Part shown: in pieces, positions 23,899 through 35,100 of the stretch
Numbering within the stretch: the first letter of the stretch is position 1
Layout of the letters: each line of letters starts with the position of its first letter
Assembly (NCBI GenBank): GCA_043228905.1
Contig: JBHGNT010000003.1
Span: 13,516,001-13,580,000 of the forward strand
Source of the DNA: Azolla caroliniana
Taxonomy: Eukaryota; Polypodiophyta
Length of the DNA: 64,000 bases
Direction of reading: 5' to 3'
Translations under genes and position numbers: made by a program
The notes under the pieces: generated by a model
Seen by the model: only the letters and a program-made list of their open reading frames with translations
What the model was told of the DNA's origin: nothing
Database searches by the model: none

Positions 23899-24068
23899 AC
23901 TCATGGAATGGGATAGGAGATTGCCAAGTGTTCTTGGTGCTTTGCACAACAGGTCGTGAGTGGGGAGCACTCACCATTTAGACATCCAGTCATTTTCAGG
24001 GATGGAATGTTGGTCCAAATCCAAGAGTGGAGTTTGTGGGCTATCTGGTGAGCTTCAATAGTCCCTTC

Positions 24069-24557
24069 CTACTTCTCATAGAAATAGAAGAAGCCCGAAG
24101 TTAGATGGGTGTCTATGATAGTCCACAGGTGGATGTGGCAGAGATGAGGTTCCTCTTCATCCATGGTGCACCAGAATTCGGTGTTATTCCAATGCTGCTT
24201 TATTAGTTCGTTCATGAGGTCTTCATATCTTATTTTTGTTACAAAGCAGGCGACTTGGCTACATAGCATATCTTTAATCTTGGATTTCGACCAGTCTTCC
24301 TGTGATGGAAGCAAGAGTGGAAAGGAGATTGAGGTCGTCGGAACTCCATTATTGTGTACCGTTGATACATGTACCCTTATTTTTTCCACTGTCTTGTGCC
24401 CTATATCTAGCCATTTCAGGGCGTTTTGCGGGTGTGGTTCAAGGTCTTGGCTAGAGGAAGTACACTCATTTGTGTCCGGGCAGACTATGATCCAAGGCGT
24501 GACATTCAAACTTCTCCCTTGGTTAGCTACTTCTGCATTGGGTGTCGTTCCGCTCAA
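24069..24557 (-). pseudogene. Possible LINE-1 ORF1 fragment
   Basis: A 162-codon minus-strand frame directly upstream of ORF2 on the same strand. Position suggests the C-terminal part of an L1 ORF1 protein (RNA-binding particle protein). No zinc knuckle or DUF4283 signature could be recognised. There is a Trp-rich middle (HWNNTEFWCTMDEEEP). Alternatively a chance frame in an inter-ORF region. Confidence 0.4.
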
Positions 24558-24684
24558 GCTCCGTATTAAGGTCTTAACATGACTTATCCTTCTTCACTTC
24601 CCTATTTTGTAAGCTTTAATGAGAACTTTCTCTTGTGTGCTTGGTGTCACCTTAGGCCATTCCTAGCGGCTTAAGAAAGAATTA

Positions 24685-24845
24685 GGGGTCCCACTTGTCG
24701 AACTGGGTCCCTTGGAAATTTGGTGTGGGGCCCGCTGATCCCACTCGTCGAACTTTAGTGGAGTCCCACTCCTCGAACTTTAGTGGGGTCCCACTCGTCA
24801 AAACTTGGTTGGAGGGTCCCACCTACTCGAACTTGGGGTGGGGGA
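24685..24845. repeat. Short tandem repeat, 24-30 bp unit
   Basis: Five or so imperfect copies of GGTCCCACTCGTCGAACTT with a variable AGTGG linker. The 24846-25200 stretch after it is G-rich then C-rich and holds short open frames without any motif; nothing more is supported there. Confidence 0.75.
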
Positions 24846-25472
24846 AACCCTAGCTTAGCACGACAGTGAAGAAAAATTGGCGGCGGCCATCAGGATGGGT
24901 CAGCGGCGGCGGCTGTGGCGTGGAGGCAGGAGCTGCAGAGAGAGGTTACAGAGGAGAGGAGAAGAGAGGTGAGGTGTGGTGGCCTGTGTGCCCCCATCTG
25001 CTCTGCACTGGGAGGTGGAAGCGGATCAGCCTTGCTCCTGCTCCCTTCGCTGCTCTGCTTCAGCTCCGGCTCCGCTACTCTCGCCTACGGTTGTTGACGT
25101 TTCCTGCACCCTCCGTTGCTCTCGTGCGTGGATCTATACATCTATATTGTTTTTCTAAACCCTAAAATACTTAGAATACGCATTCTAAAAATATAATTTG
25201 TAAGGCATCTAACTAACGATGGGCCAATGAACGAACGAGACTATATGCACTGCGACATTCCCCTTTCCCACACGGGAGCCTTTTCATCCCGATGAACAAA
25301 TTCGTCACTCAACAACGGGTGGTCAATTCATGAAAACTAGTTTTTATTTTGGATGGAAAGATCCATGTTCGTTTTGGGAAAAGATCCTTTATCTTGGAGA
25401 ATCGAAGGTATATGATCCACCTTCATTGATCAATCTATTGGAAAATCGTAGCAGACGCCCCATTGTTTGAGG

Positions 25473-25926
25473 TGTTGTTATGAATCTTGTTAACTCTTAG
25501 GGCCGGACAATGGCCTAACACAGGGTGTCTACGGAAGACACTTCACCAAAGGGGTGTTACGGCAATAGGATTAGACTCAACAATTAATCCGACTTAATTA
25601 GGCTACTTAACAAGATCGTCCTTAATAATCACACGCATAAGATATAACAATGAATGCAGAACGGCAATTAACACAGAGAGATAACAAACACTAAGCTTTA
25701 TTAATTAACCGTTGCTCATTACATTGTATCCGGGCCTTTAAATAGGTTTCCGGTCTGTAGTACAAAACGGTGCCATCCGCACCTATTCAGGATCGGTCCG
25801 GATCCGGAACGGCATACCGATTCCGGTCCGTCTGTCCACACTCATAACTTACTTACAACCATTCCTAATAATTAAATAACTCCCCGTTTCACACTCTGGA
25901 CTCCTTTGCCGGCCGGGCCGGTAACA
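25473..25926 (-). repeat. Solo LTR-like repeat
   Basis: 454 bp beginning TGTTGTTATGAATC and ending GGCCGGTAACA on the plus strand, so both strands give TG...CA ends. Its reverse complement contains AATAAAGC (a possible poly(A) signal). No internal region or second copy adjoins it, and no flanking duplication is visible (TGAGG against AATCT). Confidence 0.5.
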
Positions 25927-25939
25927 AATCTAGTTGATT

Positions 25940-26040
25940 ATTCTTATAGAGGAGGCACTAGCGAATTGAAACATCTTAGAAGTCGAAGGAATGAAAAGAA
26001 AAAGTGATTCCCGTAGTAGCGGCGAGTGAAACGGGAATCG
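25940..26040 (+). pseudogene. Large-subunit rRNA fragment of organelle type
   Basis: Contains GAATTGAAACATCTTAG and CCCGTAGTAGCGGCGAG, both hallmark conserved stretches of domain I of 23S-like rRNA. The wording CCCGTAGTAGCGGCGAG is closer to plant mitochondrial 26S than to plastid 23S as I recall it (plastid has a GTGAGTAGCGGCGAGCG form). Only about 100 bp, with changes, so a nonfunctional nuclear copy. Confidence 0.6.
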
Positions 26041-26310
26041 TTCAGAGATTCAATTCTCCTCCCATTGGTTGGGAGCTCACAGTTTCATGCGTGTGGATGA
26101 TCCACCGGGTTCATTGCTGCACCTCGCACTGTAGGACATCAACCGAACCATTATTTCTTAGCCAATTTTAATGTAGTTAAATGTTTTTGGGGAGCATTCA
26201 ATACTTGTTAAATACATAGGATACATCAAACATCTTAAAATGGAAGTTCTAAAATGTAGTATGCATGTTGAATACTTTAGAGTATTCTAAAAATAAAAGG
26301 TGTGTTTTTC

Positions 26311-29300
26311 TTTTTTTTCCAAAAAAAATACTGCTTCGCATTAGTTAGCAAACAAAATTACATCATAGAACTCTCAAAATTCCTCTCAACAGCCCTCACT
26401 CTGGCCTTCCCACCAAAGTGGACATAGTCCCCACCTCATTTTCAACAAACGTATCCAAACAACTCCAATAACCTAGTTATTTGTACCATAACTATACAAA
26501 TTTACAACACCTAGACGTTGTTGGAAACTATTGGGGGAAACAGCCATCAGGGTGCTTGGTAGTGCCATTGAGGCCCTGATGATGATCTGCCGACCATAGG
26601 AGAATTACCCCATTTCAGCAAGAATTTTGATCAAGATCTTTCAGCTGCATCAGATTCCCCCTTAATCAAGTCGTATCGTCCCCGCAGCCAAGAGACCAAC
26701 TCAAACCAGATATTTATTAATACCTCACCACTAGGGATCTTTTGTTGTTGAAAAACAAACTTACAGCGGTTGGTCCAAATGTACCAGACCGATAAACAAG
26801 CCACCATCCTCCATATCTCTTCAAAAAGTTCTGAGTTAGTGCCAGGTCGAACTCCAGCCCGTTGAAACACCTTGCCACCTTGCACTATAAATCCATGTCC
26901 GTGAGGGTTTAACTGTTCAGCCCAACCTTCCTCTGTTAACTTCAGCCCCTGTACGGACCCCCATACAACTCTCCCATTCACGCCGCATGCTGCCACTATC
27001 CGGAGACTTCTACCCCAAATGTTAATAGCCTCGTTACAATTCCAAAAACAATGAGGAATTGATTCCAAAGGGTGACCACAAATTTTGCATCCAGCCTCAC
27101 CACCATGACACCTAAGCCACTCCCCCACTGGTACAGCTTTGTGACTAAGAAGCCACAACCAAAGCTTTATTTTTTCTGGCATATCGAACGCCCATAACCT
27201 CCTCCAAAACGACTTTAACCAGCCATCAGAAATGTCTTTATCCTTCCAGCTATTGCGAGTTAGGGCAACACCCATCGATTTAGATCCAATGATTTGCCTT
27301 CCTAGCTTGGTAGTGTACTCGAAAAACCGTTCAAGTTTGTCTGTTCCCAATTTCTGCCACCACACCTCTAGTGGATCCTAATCCAGATCACATGTGGGCT
27401 TGTTGTCAACTATCCAAAGCTTACAATCAGATTGCAGCTTCCCTGGGTCCGGGTTTACTTGCCACTTCTTACCTTCTAGCATTGCCACTCGTACTGCCAA
27501 CCACAGGCCATTGTCTGCCAAAGCACTTAGGTTGCCCCACCACCGATACTCATTAGATGGGCACCTGCCTCGGATAATTTGTGCATCGTCCTCACCCACA
27601 AACCACCCAAACCAGACCCCCTCTTCTTCATTTAGCCTAGCTAGACCATCAACAGCCTTATCTATCAAATGGGTAATCTTTTCCAGCCTGCTAGTAAATC
27701 TAGGGCTACCAACCAATCCCTCCCTTCTTCTCCTTTTGAACTCCTCCCAGTCTCTTACTGAACTAACATTGTACTCTACCATTTTTCCCCATGGCAAGTA
27801 TTTTTTCTGACCAAGCATCATACCGTCATCACTTCGAATCCTGGGGTTCCAAAATAGAGGTTGACGGAGTTGTTCCTCCATTGTTTTTGGCTGCATTAAG
27901 ACAAGACCCTCTCTTAAACTTGACCATGCCCTCATTATGGGGCGGGCCACCCTATCCTCCATGCTAGTAGGTTCTTTTAACGTTAGGCCTGGACTAAACA
28001 CCCACCACGTCTTTGCCGTCCAAGGGCCGCCATTCCTCGGACACCAGAGTTTAGCTCTGTCTCTAAGAAGCAATTTCCACAAATCTGGTCCAGGTTGGAG
28101 ACTTCGCACCAACAGCTTACCAAGTAAAGCCTTACTTTGGTGAACCGGATCCACCAACCCAAGTCCACCTTGACTTTTTTCCTTGATCAAACAATTCCAG
28201 GCCACTTTAGCTGACGCTGTCTCATGGTCTCTACCCGACCAAAGGAACCCTCTCACCATTGCCTTAATATTTTTGATGCAATCTTTATGTAACATCCAAC
28301 ATGCCAACAAGTACCACATGGTGGCCAACAAAATGTGGTTTACCACAACCACTCTACCTGCAAGGGAAAGCTTTACTGATGTCCATATCCGAAGCTTTTT
28401 TCTAATTTTGTCTTTCACTTGCTCAAGCTGATGATTTTTCTGAATCTCTACTCCCACCAAAAAGCCCAAATACTTAACAGCCCTTCCATTAGGAACCCAT
28501 TGAAAATCAGCATTAGGTTGCCAATGCGGCCTGGAGTTTGGACTTACCCAAAACCCTCTACTTTTGTTCCAAAACAACTCAATCCGTTTTTCAGCCTGCT
28601 GTAAATTAGCATCATTGCCTTGCAGATAGAGCATAGTGTCATCTGCATACATGGAGTCCAACAAGTCCTTGCAAGCATGTGGGACAACCAAACCCCGAAT
28701 TCCTGCATCCGGTCTATTTAGAAAGAAAGAGAATGCCTCTGAAATAAATAAATAAAGATAGGGGGCCAATGGGCACCCCTGCCGGACACACTTGCATAAT
28801 GGCATTGATGGGCCCCGTTGCCCTAATACCAACACCCTACTCAAGCTTCCTTTGTAAAGGGCCAACGCAGCTGCTCTCCATTTTGAGGGTAGTCCCAACC
28901 GCTCCATGACTTTGTCTAAAAAAGGCCACTATACTCTGTCATGTGCCTTCTCAAAGTCAAGCATGAGGCATGCAATATGTTGATTGGTTTTCTTCGCTAG
29001 GGCAATCGCTTCCCAAAAGGTCAACACATTATCAATTATATATCTATTTTCCATGAATCCTGTTTGTCCAACACTAATTAGCGCATGTAAGAGGGGTTTG
29101 ACCCTCTTGGCCAGCATATTAGCAAAAATCTTATAGATTGTGTTGAGCAGCGTAATCGGTCTCCATTGCCTCACATCCGTAATTATACCCTTTACCTTAG
29201 GAATTAGAAATATTAGTCCCTCTTTAAAATGTTCAGGGAGGTACCCATCATCCCATGCCTCATTTAGTCCAGCAATCAGGTCAACCTTAATTAGTTCCCA

Positions 29301-30030
29301 AAAATTTTCATAAAAATCTTTTGATAATCCGTCGTCGCCTGGACAAGATGTACTACATATACTTGCCAAAGCATATGACACCTCTTCTTCCAAGAGTGAC
29401 CCTGACAACTTAACTTGTGCAACCTCTGAAATTCTTGGTTGCATTCCCTCCAATACAAATTCTGCCAGCGAAGGCTAGGCTGGGAGACTATAACTATTTG
29501 ATAGTGCCCACTATAGTGAGATGTGACTGCCTCCATGATCTCCGATACATCTTCTGACAGTGAACCATCCTCCTTGATCAGTTTAGGATTGAAGTTACCA
29601 TTTGTGCTCGGTTTTTTAAACTTAAAAAATTGTTGGTTCACCTTGTCCCCATTCCTGCTCCACCAAGCTGCTGAACTCCTGAATACCATCTTATTTCTTG
29701 ACACAATCAGTCGTTGTAGTGTTTCTTTAGCAGCCTCCAGACCTAATCTCGACCAAAGACACTTGGGATTTTTCTGAAGCATTCTTTGGGCAGCCGCTAT
29801 CGATCTTCTTAGTCTCACCTCTCTTTCCTTGGACCTCTCAAATCTATTTTTAGTCTCTTCATGCAAATACTTTGAAGTTTCAATAATCTTTCCTCGAAGA
29901 TTATCCAAAGCACCGCAACCAACTAGATTATTTTCCCAGATACTCCTTATCTTACTTCTCACCTCCACATCCTCAAAAAGTTTACTACTAATCCTTAAGT
30001 TGCAGTCCCTTTATATAACCTACATAGGTC
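26311..30030 (-). mobile_element. LINE-2: 5'-truncated L1-type element with TSD
   Basis: The 16-bp direct repeat AAAAGGTGTGTTTTTC occurs at 26295-26310 and 30031-30046, exactly at the two ends. The plus strand begins with T8, the complement of a short A-tail, as expected for a minus-strand insertion. The element lacks the endonuclease and starts within the region between endonuclease and RT, so it is 5' truncated. The outermost 19 bp (30012-30030) are an inverted copy of 30121-30139, outside the element. Confidence 0.88.
26631..29968 (-). pseudogene. LINE-2 ORF2 (RT and zinc-finger part)
   Basis: 29968-29291 encodes the linker before RT (RSSAAWWSRNGDKVNQQFF). RT begins at 29453-28929 (WRPITLLNTIYKIFANML, CLMLDFEKAHDRV) and continues in the 509-codon frame 28907-27378 (VRQGCPLAPYLYLF, MYADDTMLYLQG as the Y-x-D-D box, VKYLGFLVG, LSLAGRVVVVNHIL). 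The zf-RVT-like C-terminus (27365-26631) has the Cys/His pattern in CKICGHPLESIPHCFWNC. A few stops and frameshifts (about 28925, 27375) interrupt it; decay is much lighter than in LINE-1. Confidence 0.88.
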
Positions 30031-30139
30031 AAAAGGTGTGTTTTTCTAATGATGGTGTCAAAAAAATATTGTGGGTTAGGAAATGGTTATTCCAAAATAA
30101 AACCCGCAAGTTTAAATTTTGACCTATGTAGGTTATATA
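30012..30139. repeat. 23-bp inverted repeat at the LINE-2 5' junction
   Basis: Arms at 30012-30034 and 30117-30139 are perfect inverse copies (ACCTACATAGGTCAAAA against TTTTGACCTATGTAGGT plus flanking TATATA). They look like MITE ends, but the left arm belongs to LINE-2 up to 30030 and only its last four bases to the target duplication. Confidence 0.85.
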
Positions 30140-32160
30140 TGGCCTTCATCATTTTTCAATAATAAATTCCAAAGCTAATGGCATTGAGAGAGAAAAATAC
30201 ACCTATAATGGGGAATAAATAGTCTTAGTTCCAAGGAAATAGTAAAGCTCTCCAAAACTTTCATTTCATGTTCGCTATTGTGGCCTAATGATTCTTCTTA
30301 TCAAAGGAAAGTGTGCCCTTGGGGTCATTAAATCACGAAGTGAGTTGTTTGATTTGGACATATGGTGCTATTTTAGAGCATTATCCCCTTGGTGCATGTG
30401 TAAAGACCATACATTGGCTTCTTTGGTTAACATACCATAGAATTTTTATTTTGCCTTGAAATTTGAGGGGTTGGTGCAGGTATATACCCTAGTTTTGCTT
30501 GTAGAAAGGCGCTTTACATTTTTCAACGTATTTTGCTTCTCCTTGTTAGGTTTTCTATGACGATTATGTCAATATTGGTCTTCCCTTGGATCATCGCAAT
30601 TTGTTGCAAAAGAAAAAGAACTAAAGTTAAGAGCAAATTACTCAAACTCTAAAGCCATTATAATCCCACTAGAATAGATTTGCATATATGACTTCTCCGC
30701 AAACTCGGAGAAAACCATGGCAAGGATGGAAGTGGCGGTTGAGACATACGTGTGGAAAGAGAACGAGTAGCAAAAGACCAATGCTAGGACGGAGAGAACA
30801 AATGCGGCAACAGAAAGGGAGACGGGGATGATCAAGCTTGGTGGATGTGTGCCCAACACTTGAGAGCATGCGCCCAATTCCGTCTTTGTCAATAACATCC
30901 AAAAGCCACAATGCCTTTGACTCCTATGTAACCATGTTCTTAATCACTCTATCAAGATTGATATGATACAAATTTTCTATACAAATTTCATAGTAAGTTG
31001 TTCATCCCCTATTGTGAAATGAAACATTAGTGTGTTTACCTAAGCTAGGCTTTGCAAATATAATTGATCAACCAATTTTCAATTATGAATCCAGAATGTA
31101 CGTGCACCATTGTCACAATCTTCAATTAGAAAGCCACCTTTCTTAATGGTTCATATTTTCAAGATAAAATCCTGTTATTGTCTTCTCATAACACAATTTT
31201 AATTTTATTATAGGTCAATTTTTGCGTAAGTTCACATGCCAAATGTAGCAATAAATTCTTGACATTGGACATAATTCCAACAGTTACTGTTGAGATGCGA
31301 TAGGTTTCCATATCTTGAAAAAGAAGAAACAAATAACAACTTCATTATCTTTTCATTAAAATTGGCAATGTTATCTATGACCATTTCCTTCACATTTATC
31401 TGTCAGCAACACATCTTTATAATCATGATTCAGAAGATATACAAATTCCTTATCTTAGTTTTGGACACACCATTATGAAGCAGAAAAGCAGATGTGATGC
31501 TTTTGCAGAAAAATGAAGCATAATTGTATAATTAAGACGATCGACTACAAAAAAGCCCCCAAATTATATAGAATTTAGAAAATATCTACACTCATTTATT
31601 TAAAAAGTAAAACAGAATATTAAGTACAAATTTATTAGCAACCGTGCTAATTTGAAATATAATAAAGCTTAATTCCTACACTCAACATTAATTAGTTATT
31701 TACAATGCATACTAATTATTACATTAATCTCAATTTATTAAAGTTTAATGACCTATGTAACTAAACTTTAATAGTGGGTATGCTTACATGGCATGTAATC
31801 AAGTAGGTTATTATTTCCCTACAAAATACACAGCAATGAAGTTAATTTGATTGTGGAATCAAATCCTCTCTTTAATCATCAGGCAAAGTGAGGGGACTCC
31901 AGATGGATCACATCAAGCTAACAACATGGAGCTTCAAGGACTTCAAACACATAACGCTGTTTACCATTGCGATAGTACAAGCTATATACTGGAAACTTTG
32001 TTCGCAGGATCAAGTTATTGCACTATAACATGGAAAGGAACGAGTGGGTGAGTACAAAAAAGCTTGGGACTCTGGACTCGTTGAAAAACTAGATGGAAAT
32101 TGAATTAGATAATACAAAAACTTCAGTCTCACCATCAAATGCTGAAGAAGTTTGAGCTCC
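30140..32160. other. Intergenic AT-rich region
   Basis: Low-complexity AT-rich DNA with no domain-bearing frame. A minus-strand frame at 30638-30898 has two hydrophobic stretches (VSLSVAAFVLSVLALVFCYS), which may be a scrap of a membrane protein gene, but no start, splice or family evidence supports it. 31500-31850 is over 70 percent A+T by eye. Confidence 0.35.
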
Positions 32161-32166
32161 CAAAAT

Positions 32167-35100
32167 CTAAATTTCTCGACTGACAACATAAATGATTTGG
32201 CCATCTTCGCTTTCTTGCTGTACATCCAGCTTCAATTGAATAGCTGCCTCTTTCACAGCTAGCCTTTCCATTTCAGTCAGCCAAGGAGACAGTCTCAGAA
32301 GAGCTTTCTTTTGCTCTCCTTCTAGAGCGCACTTCAGCGATACATCACCTTTCAGGGTCATGTCCTCTGTGAAATATTTAAGCCCAACTACCTTGTCTGA
32401 ATTTATTTCAAATGTGTCATTAGCAAAATGTTGTAGGAGACCCTTGAGAGAATCTATCCACACTGGCTCAGAGACTTCCAGGAATTCATGTATAGTGAGC
32501 AAAGGGAGAAAAACTTTCCCAAGTTTGACTTCGTCAGGGTCTCCTCTGCCATGGAAATCAGATCCCCCAAGTTTTAAGAGGTTGTAGGATGCAGCCAAGT
32601 CTCCAAATCCTACTAAGACCCAATAATATAATAACAATAACAATAACAATAACACAAAAGAAACGAAGGAATTGCAGAAAGAGATCTACAAACATACCAC
32701 TTGCTTTTCCATTGCCTCTGTACACTTCAATAGCATGAAGTCCTGCACTCTTCAGTCGTTTCACCACTGAAAGAGGATCCCTGAGGGACCAAGGATGGGC
32801 AAGTGATGAAATACCTCCCGTGTCCCGTATGAGACGAACAGCATCATCTGCTGCCATTTCATATCCCCTATACAAAATTAAAAACTCATAGTCAACCACG
32901 TTTGAATGCTTCTACTAATCTAATGTTCAATGTTGGAGCTGATATGGTACGCTACTAATGACTTACGGCGCATAAGCGGGGCCTCCATCATAAAGGTACT
33001 TGTTGAATGCTTCTCTCAGATTATAAACATGCCCTGCCTCCACAAGTGCCCGTGCTATATGCACTCTCCCAGGGGCAACTCCAGCCCCTGCAATTGCTAT
33101 AACCCGTGCCCATTCCACAGGTTTCTTCAATGACATCAATTTACTAACAATAGTTTTTGCTCGATGATACCGTCCTTCACGTATGCGTGCCAGCGCTCTT
33201 TCTAGCTCTTGACATCGCATAGGACCACAGCTACTATAATAACCTAATATGTGAACTGGATCTTGAGACTCACTCTTCATGCTGTCACAGGGAAAAAGGT
33301 TAGAAAGGAAGAAACCAGTCTGGGCCACTTCGTTTGAATAATTTAGGACTATCTTTGCTCCTATAAGAGGAAGAAGAGACACCATGGGGATTACCTAGAT
33401 GGTACTTGTGCACTTATTTCAACCCCAGGGATTAGCCGAATTTTATGTTTATTTGCTTCCTGTACTGCTTCAGGTATTCCAGACATTGTATCATGATCTG
33501 TCAATGCAAGTACCTGTACCTGTTCGATACCATTTCTACTTCAATGGCCGTATAAATTCAAAGAAACCTTTAATAGAATGAAAGTAAGGCACTTGTATTG
33601 ACGTCAATAATATTATGTACACCATACTTCCTCTGCTAGCAATAGTTGGAATGCAATAAACAGAACCTGGAGTATGTGTGCCACAAAGCAATCTCCTTCC
33701 GAAAGTTGAAGCAAGAAATACAACACAACCTGGAGTATGTATCACAAAGTAATTTCCTTTCTGACGTTGATGCAAGCGTCACTCAATAAAGGTGTTTTGG
33801 TATGGCTATCTCTGCCAGGCATGCTTCTCAACCACCAAATTTCTCTATGCAATGAGATACCTCATCTAGGTAAAGATCGAGAAGAATGAGGACTAGTAAG
33901 ATCCTTGTCCAGCATGCTCCTTAACTAACAAATATCTCTATGCAATGAGATATCTCATCCATATAAATACCAGAGAGAGTAGTTAACTGTAGGCATCCAG
34001 ATTTCATTGAAAAAATGCTACCTACTCCCTCTGACCCATCCAAAAACATAGATTCCTCATTGAATATCTATTGGGACACAAGGGATGTCTGATCTCTGCA
34101 TGAACCTGCGTGTTGCAATGTCAAAGACCTTTCAGAAATCCACAAAGCAACCATAGCTTCTCTTTTTATGGGCTTTTCCTACAACATGCAGTCCCAAAAG
34201 AAGCTTTTCTCTCTCCCAAAAACCGAATTTCGAATTCGACGGGAGGCATGTCTTTCTCATGATGTGAAATTAAGGGTCCTCAAAAATCTATTTTAGTCCT
34301 CTCACTTAGTGACTTTATGTAAGGCCTAACTTAAAGTGACAATATTAGGCACACCTTTCAAGAGTTCCAGGGAACAAGTAAAAATAAAATTATCACTCGG
34401 CATCCAAGATGCTTCCTCACTCCGGAGACATCTCTTTTTGGACCAGCTCATGTTAAAGATCTTTCAAATACAAATGCTTGTCCATTGAAGCTCACAATGT
34501 TACAGGTTTAGCTAATGGAATATCTTCGTGGATATCCTTAGCAGAATTATTGATGAATAACCATTGCATATAAGAAAGCTTTACCATATTTATTCATATT
34601 TATATTTTTACTTATTATTGGTGGCTGCTCTTCCAGAGGAGCCAACAATTTCACATGTTTGGTCTCAAAGTTCATTTTGATTTTTAAGGGACATTACTAT
34701 CACTTCTTTCTTTTTTCTTGTTTATCATAAACAAGATATTAGCAAATGAGGGGCTATGCCGAATGGTACACCAGGTTTCAGTAACGTGTACATCCAGGGT
34801 CAAATCTTCCAGACCTCAATCATTTATAAGATGACCTTGCGAAATGTAGGGGTTAAAAGCATGACTGCTCTTCATTGACCAACCTCACCAACTGAACTAC
34901 ACCCATTTGGTCCTCTATTGCTTCTTTTCCTACTAGTAAGCCATATTTTTATAACTCTGTGCATCACGGTCAAAATCTCACTACTTGAACCAATTTACTG
35001 AATGACAACGGAATGTAGAGTGAAGACATGATCTTCTGTTCTCTGTTGGACAAACTGACCAAATGAATTGCAACAGTCTATGCACACATAGTTATCAATT

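Larger units (their letters stand above)
19545..24600 (-). mobile_element. LINE-1: L1-type non-LTR retrotransposon
   Basis: The minus strand carries endonuclease, reverse transcriptase and a C-terminal reverse-transcriptase zinc-finger region in order, with a possible ORF1 piece upstream. The 3' end is at about 19545-19570, where the plus strand shows a T-rich run (TTTCTTTTCTTTTCTTTTCC), the complement of a poor A-tail. The last 60 bp resemble the 3' end of LINE-2 (both have CATTAGTTA close to the tail). No target duplication was found, so the right end is approximate. Confidence 0.8.
25200..26160. other. Candidate organelle-derived insert, split by a solo LTR
   Basis: 25927-26040 reads like the 5' region of a bacterial-type large-subunit rRNA of organelle type. 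The left part (about 25210-25472, with GACTATATGCACTGCGACAT and a small open stretch starting ATGAAAACTAGTTTTT) differs in composition from its surroundings and could be from the same organelle piece, but I could not assign it to a gene. The two parts are separated by the repeat at 25473-25926. Confidence 0.45.

Noticed and set aside
24866-25165. 99-codon plus-strand frame rich in Gly, Arg and Ser
   Set aside because: Compositional frame in GC-rich DNA beside a minisatellite; other frames over the same bases are equally open.
30012-30139. A simple MITE
   Set aside because: The perfect 16-bp LINE-2 target duplication overlaps the left arm, so the arm is better explained as a LINE junction filler; the MITE reading is kept as the alternative to test.
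30638-30898. Small membrane protein gene
   Set aside because: Hydrophobic stretches only; two overlapping frames are equally open and no start or splice evidence supports one.
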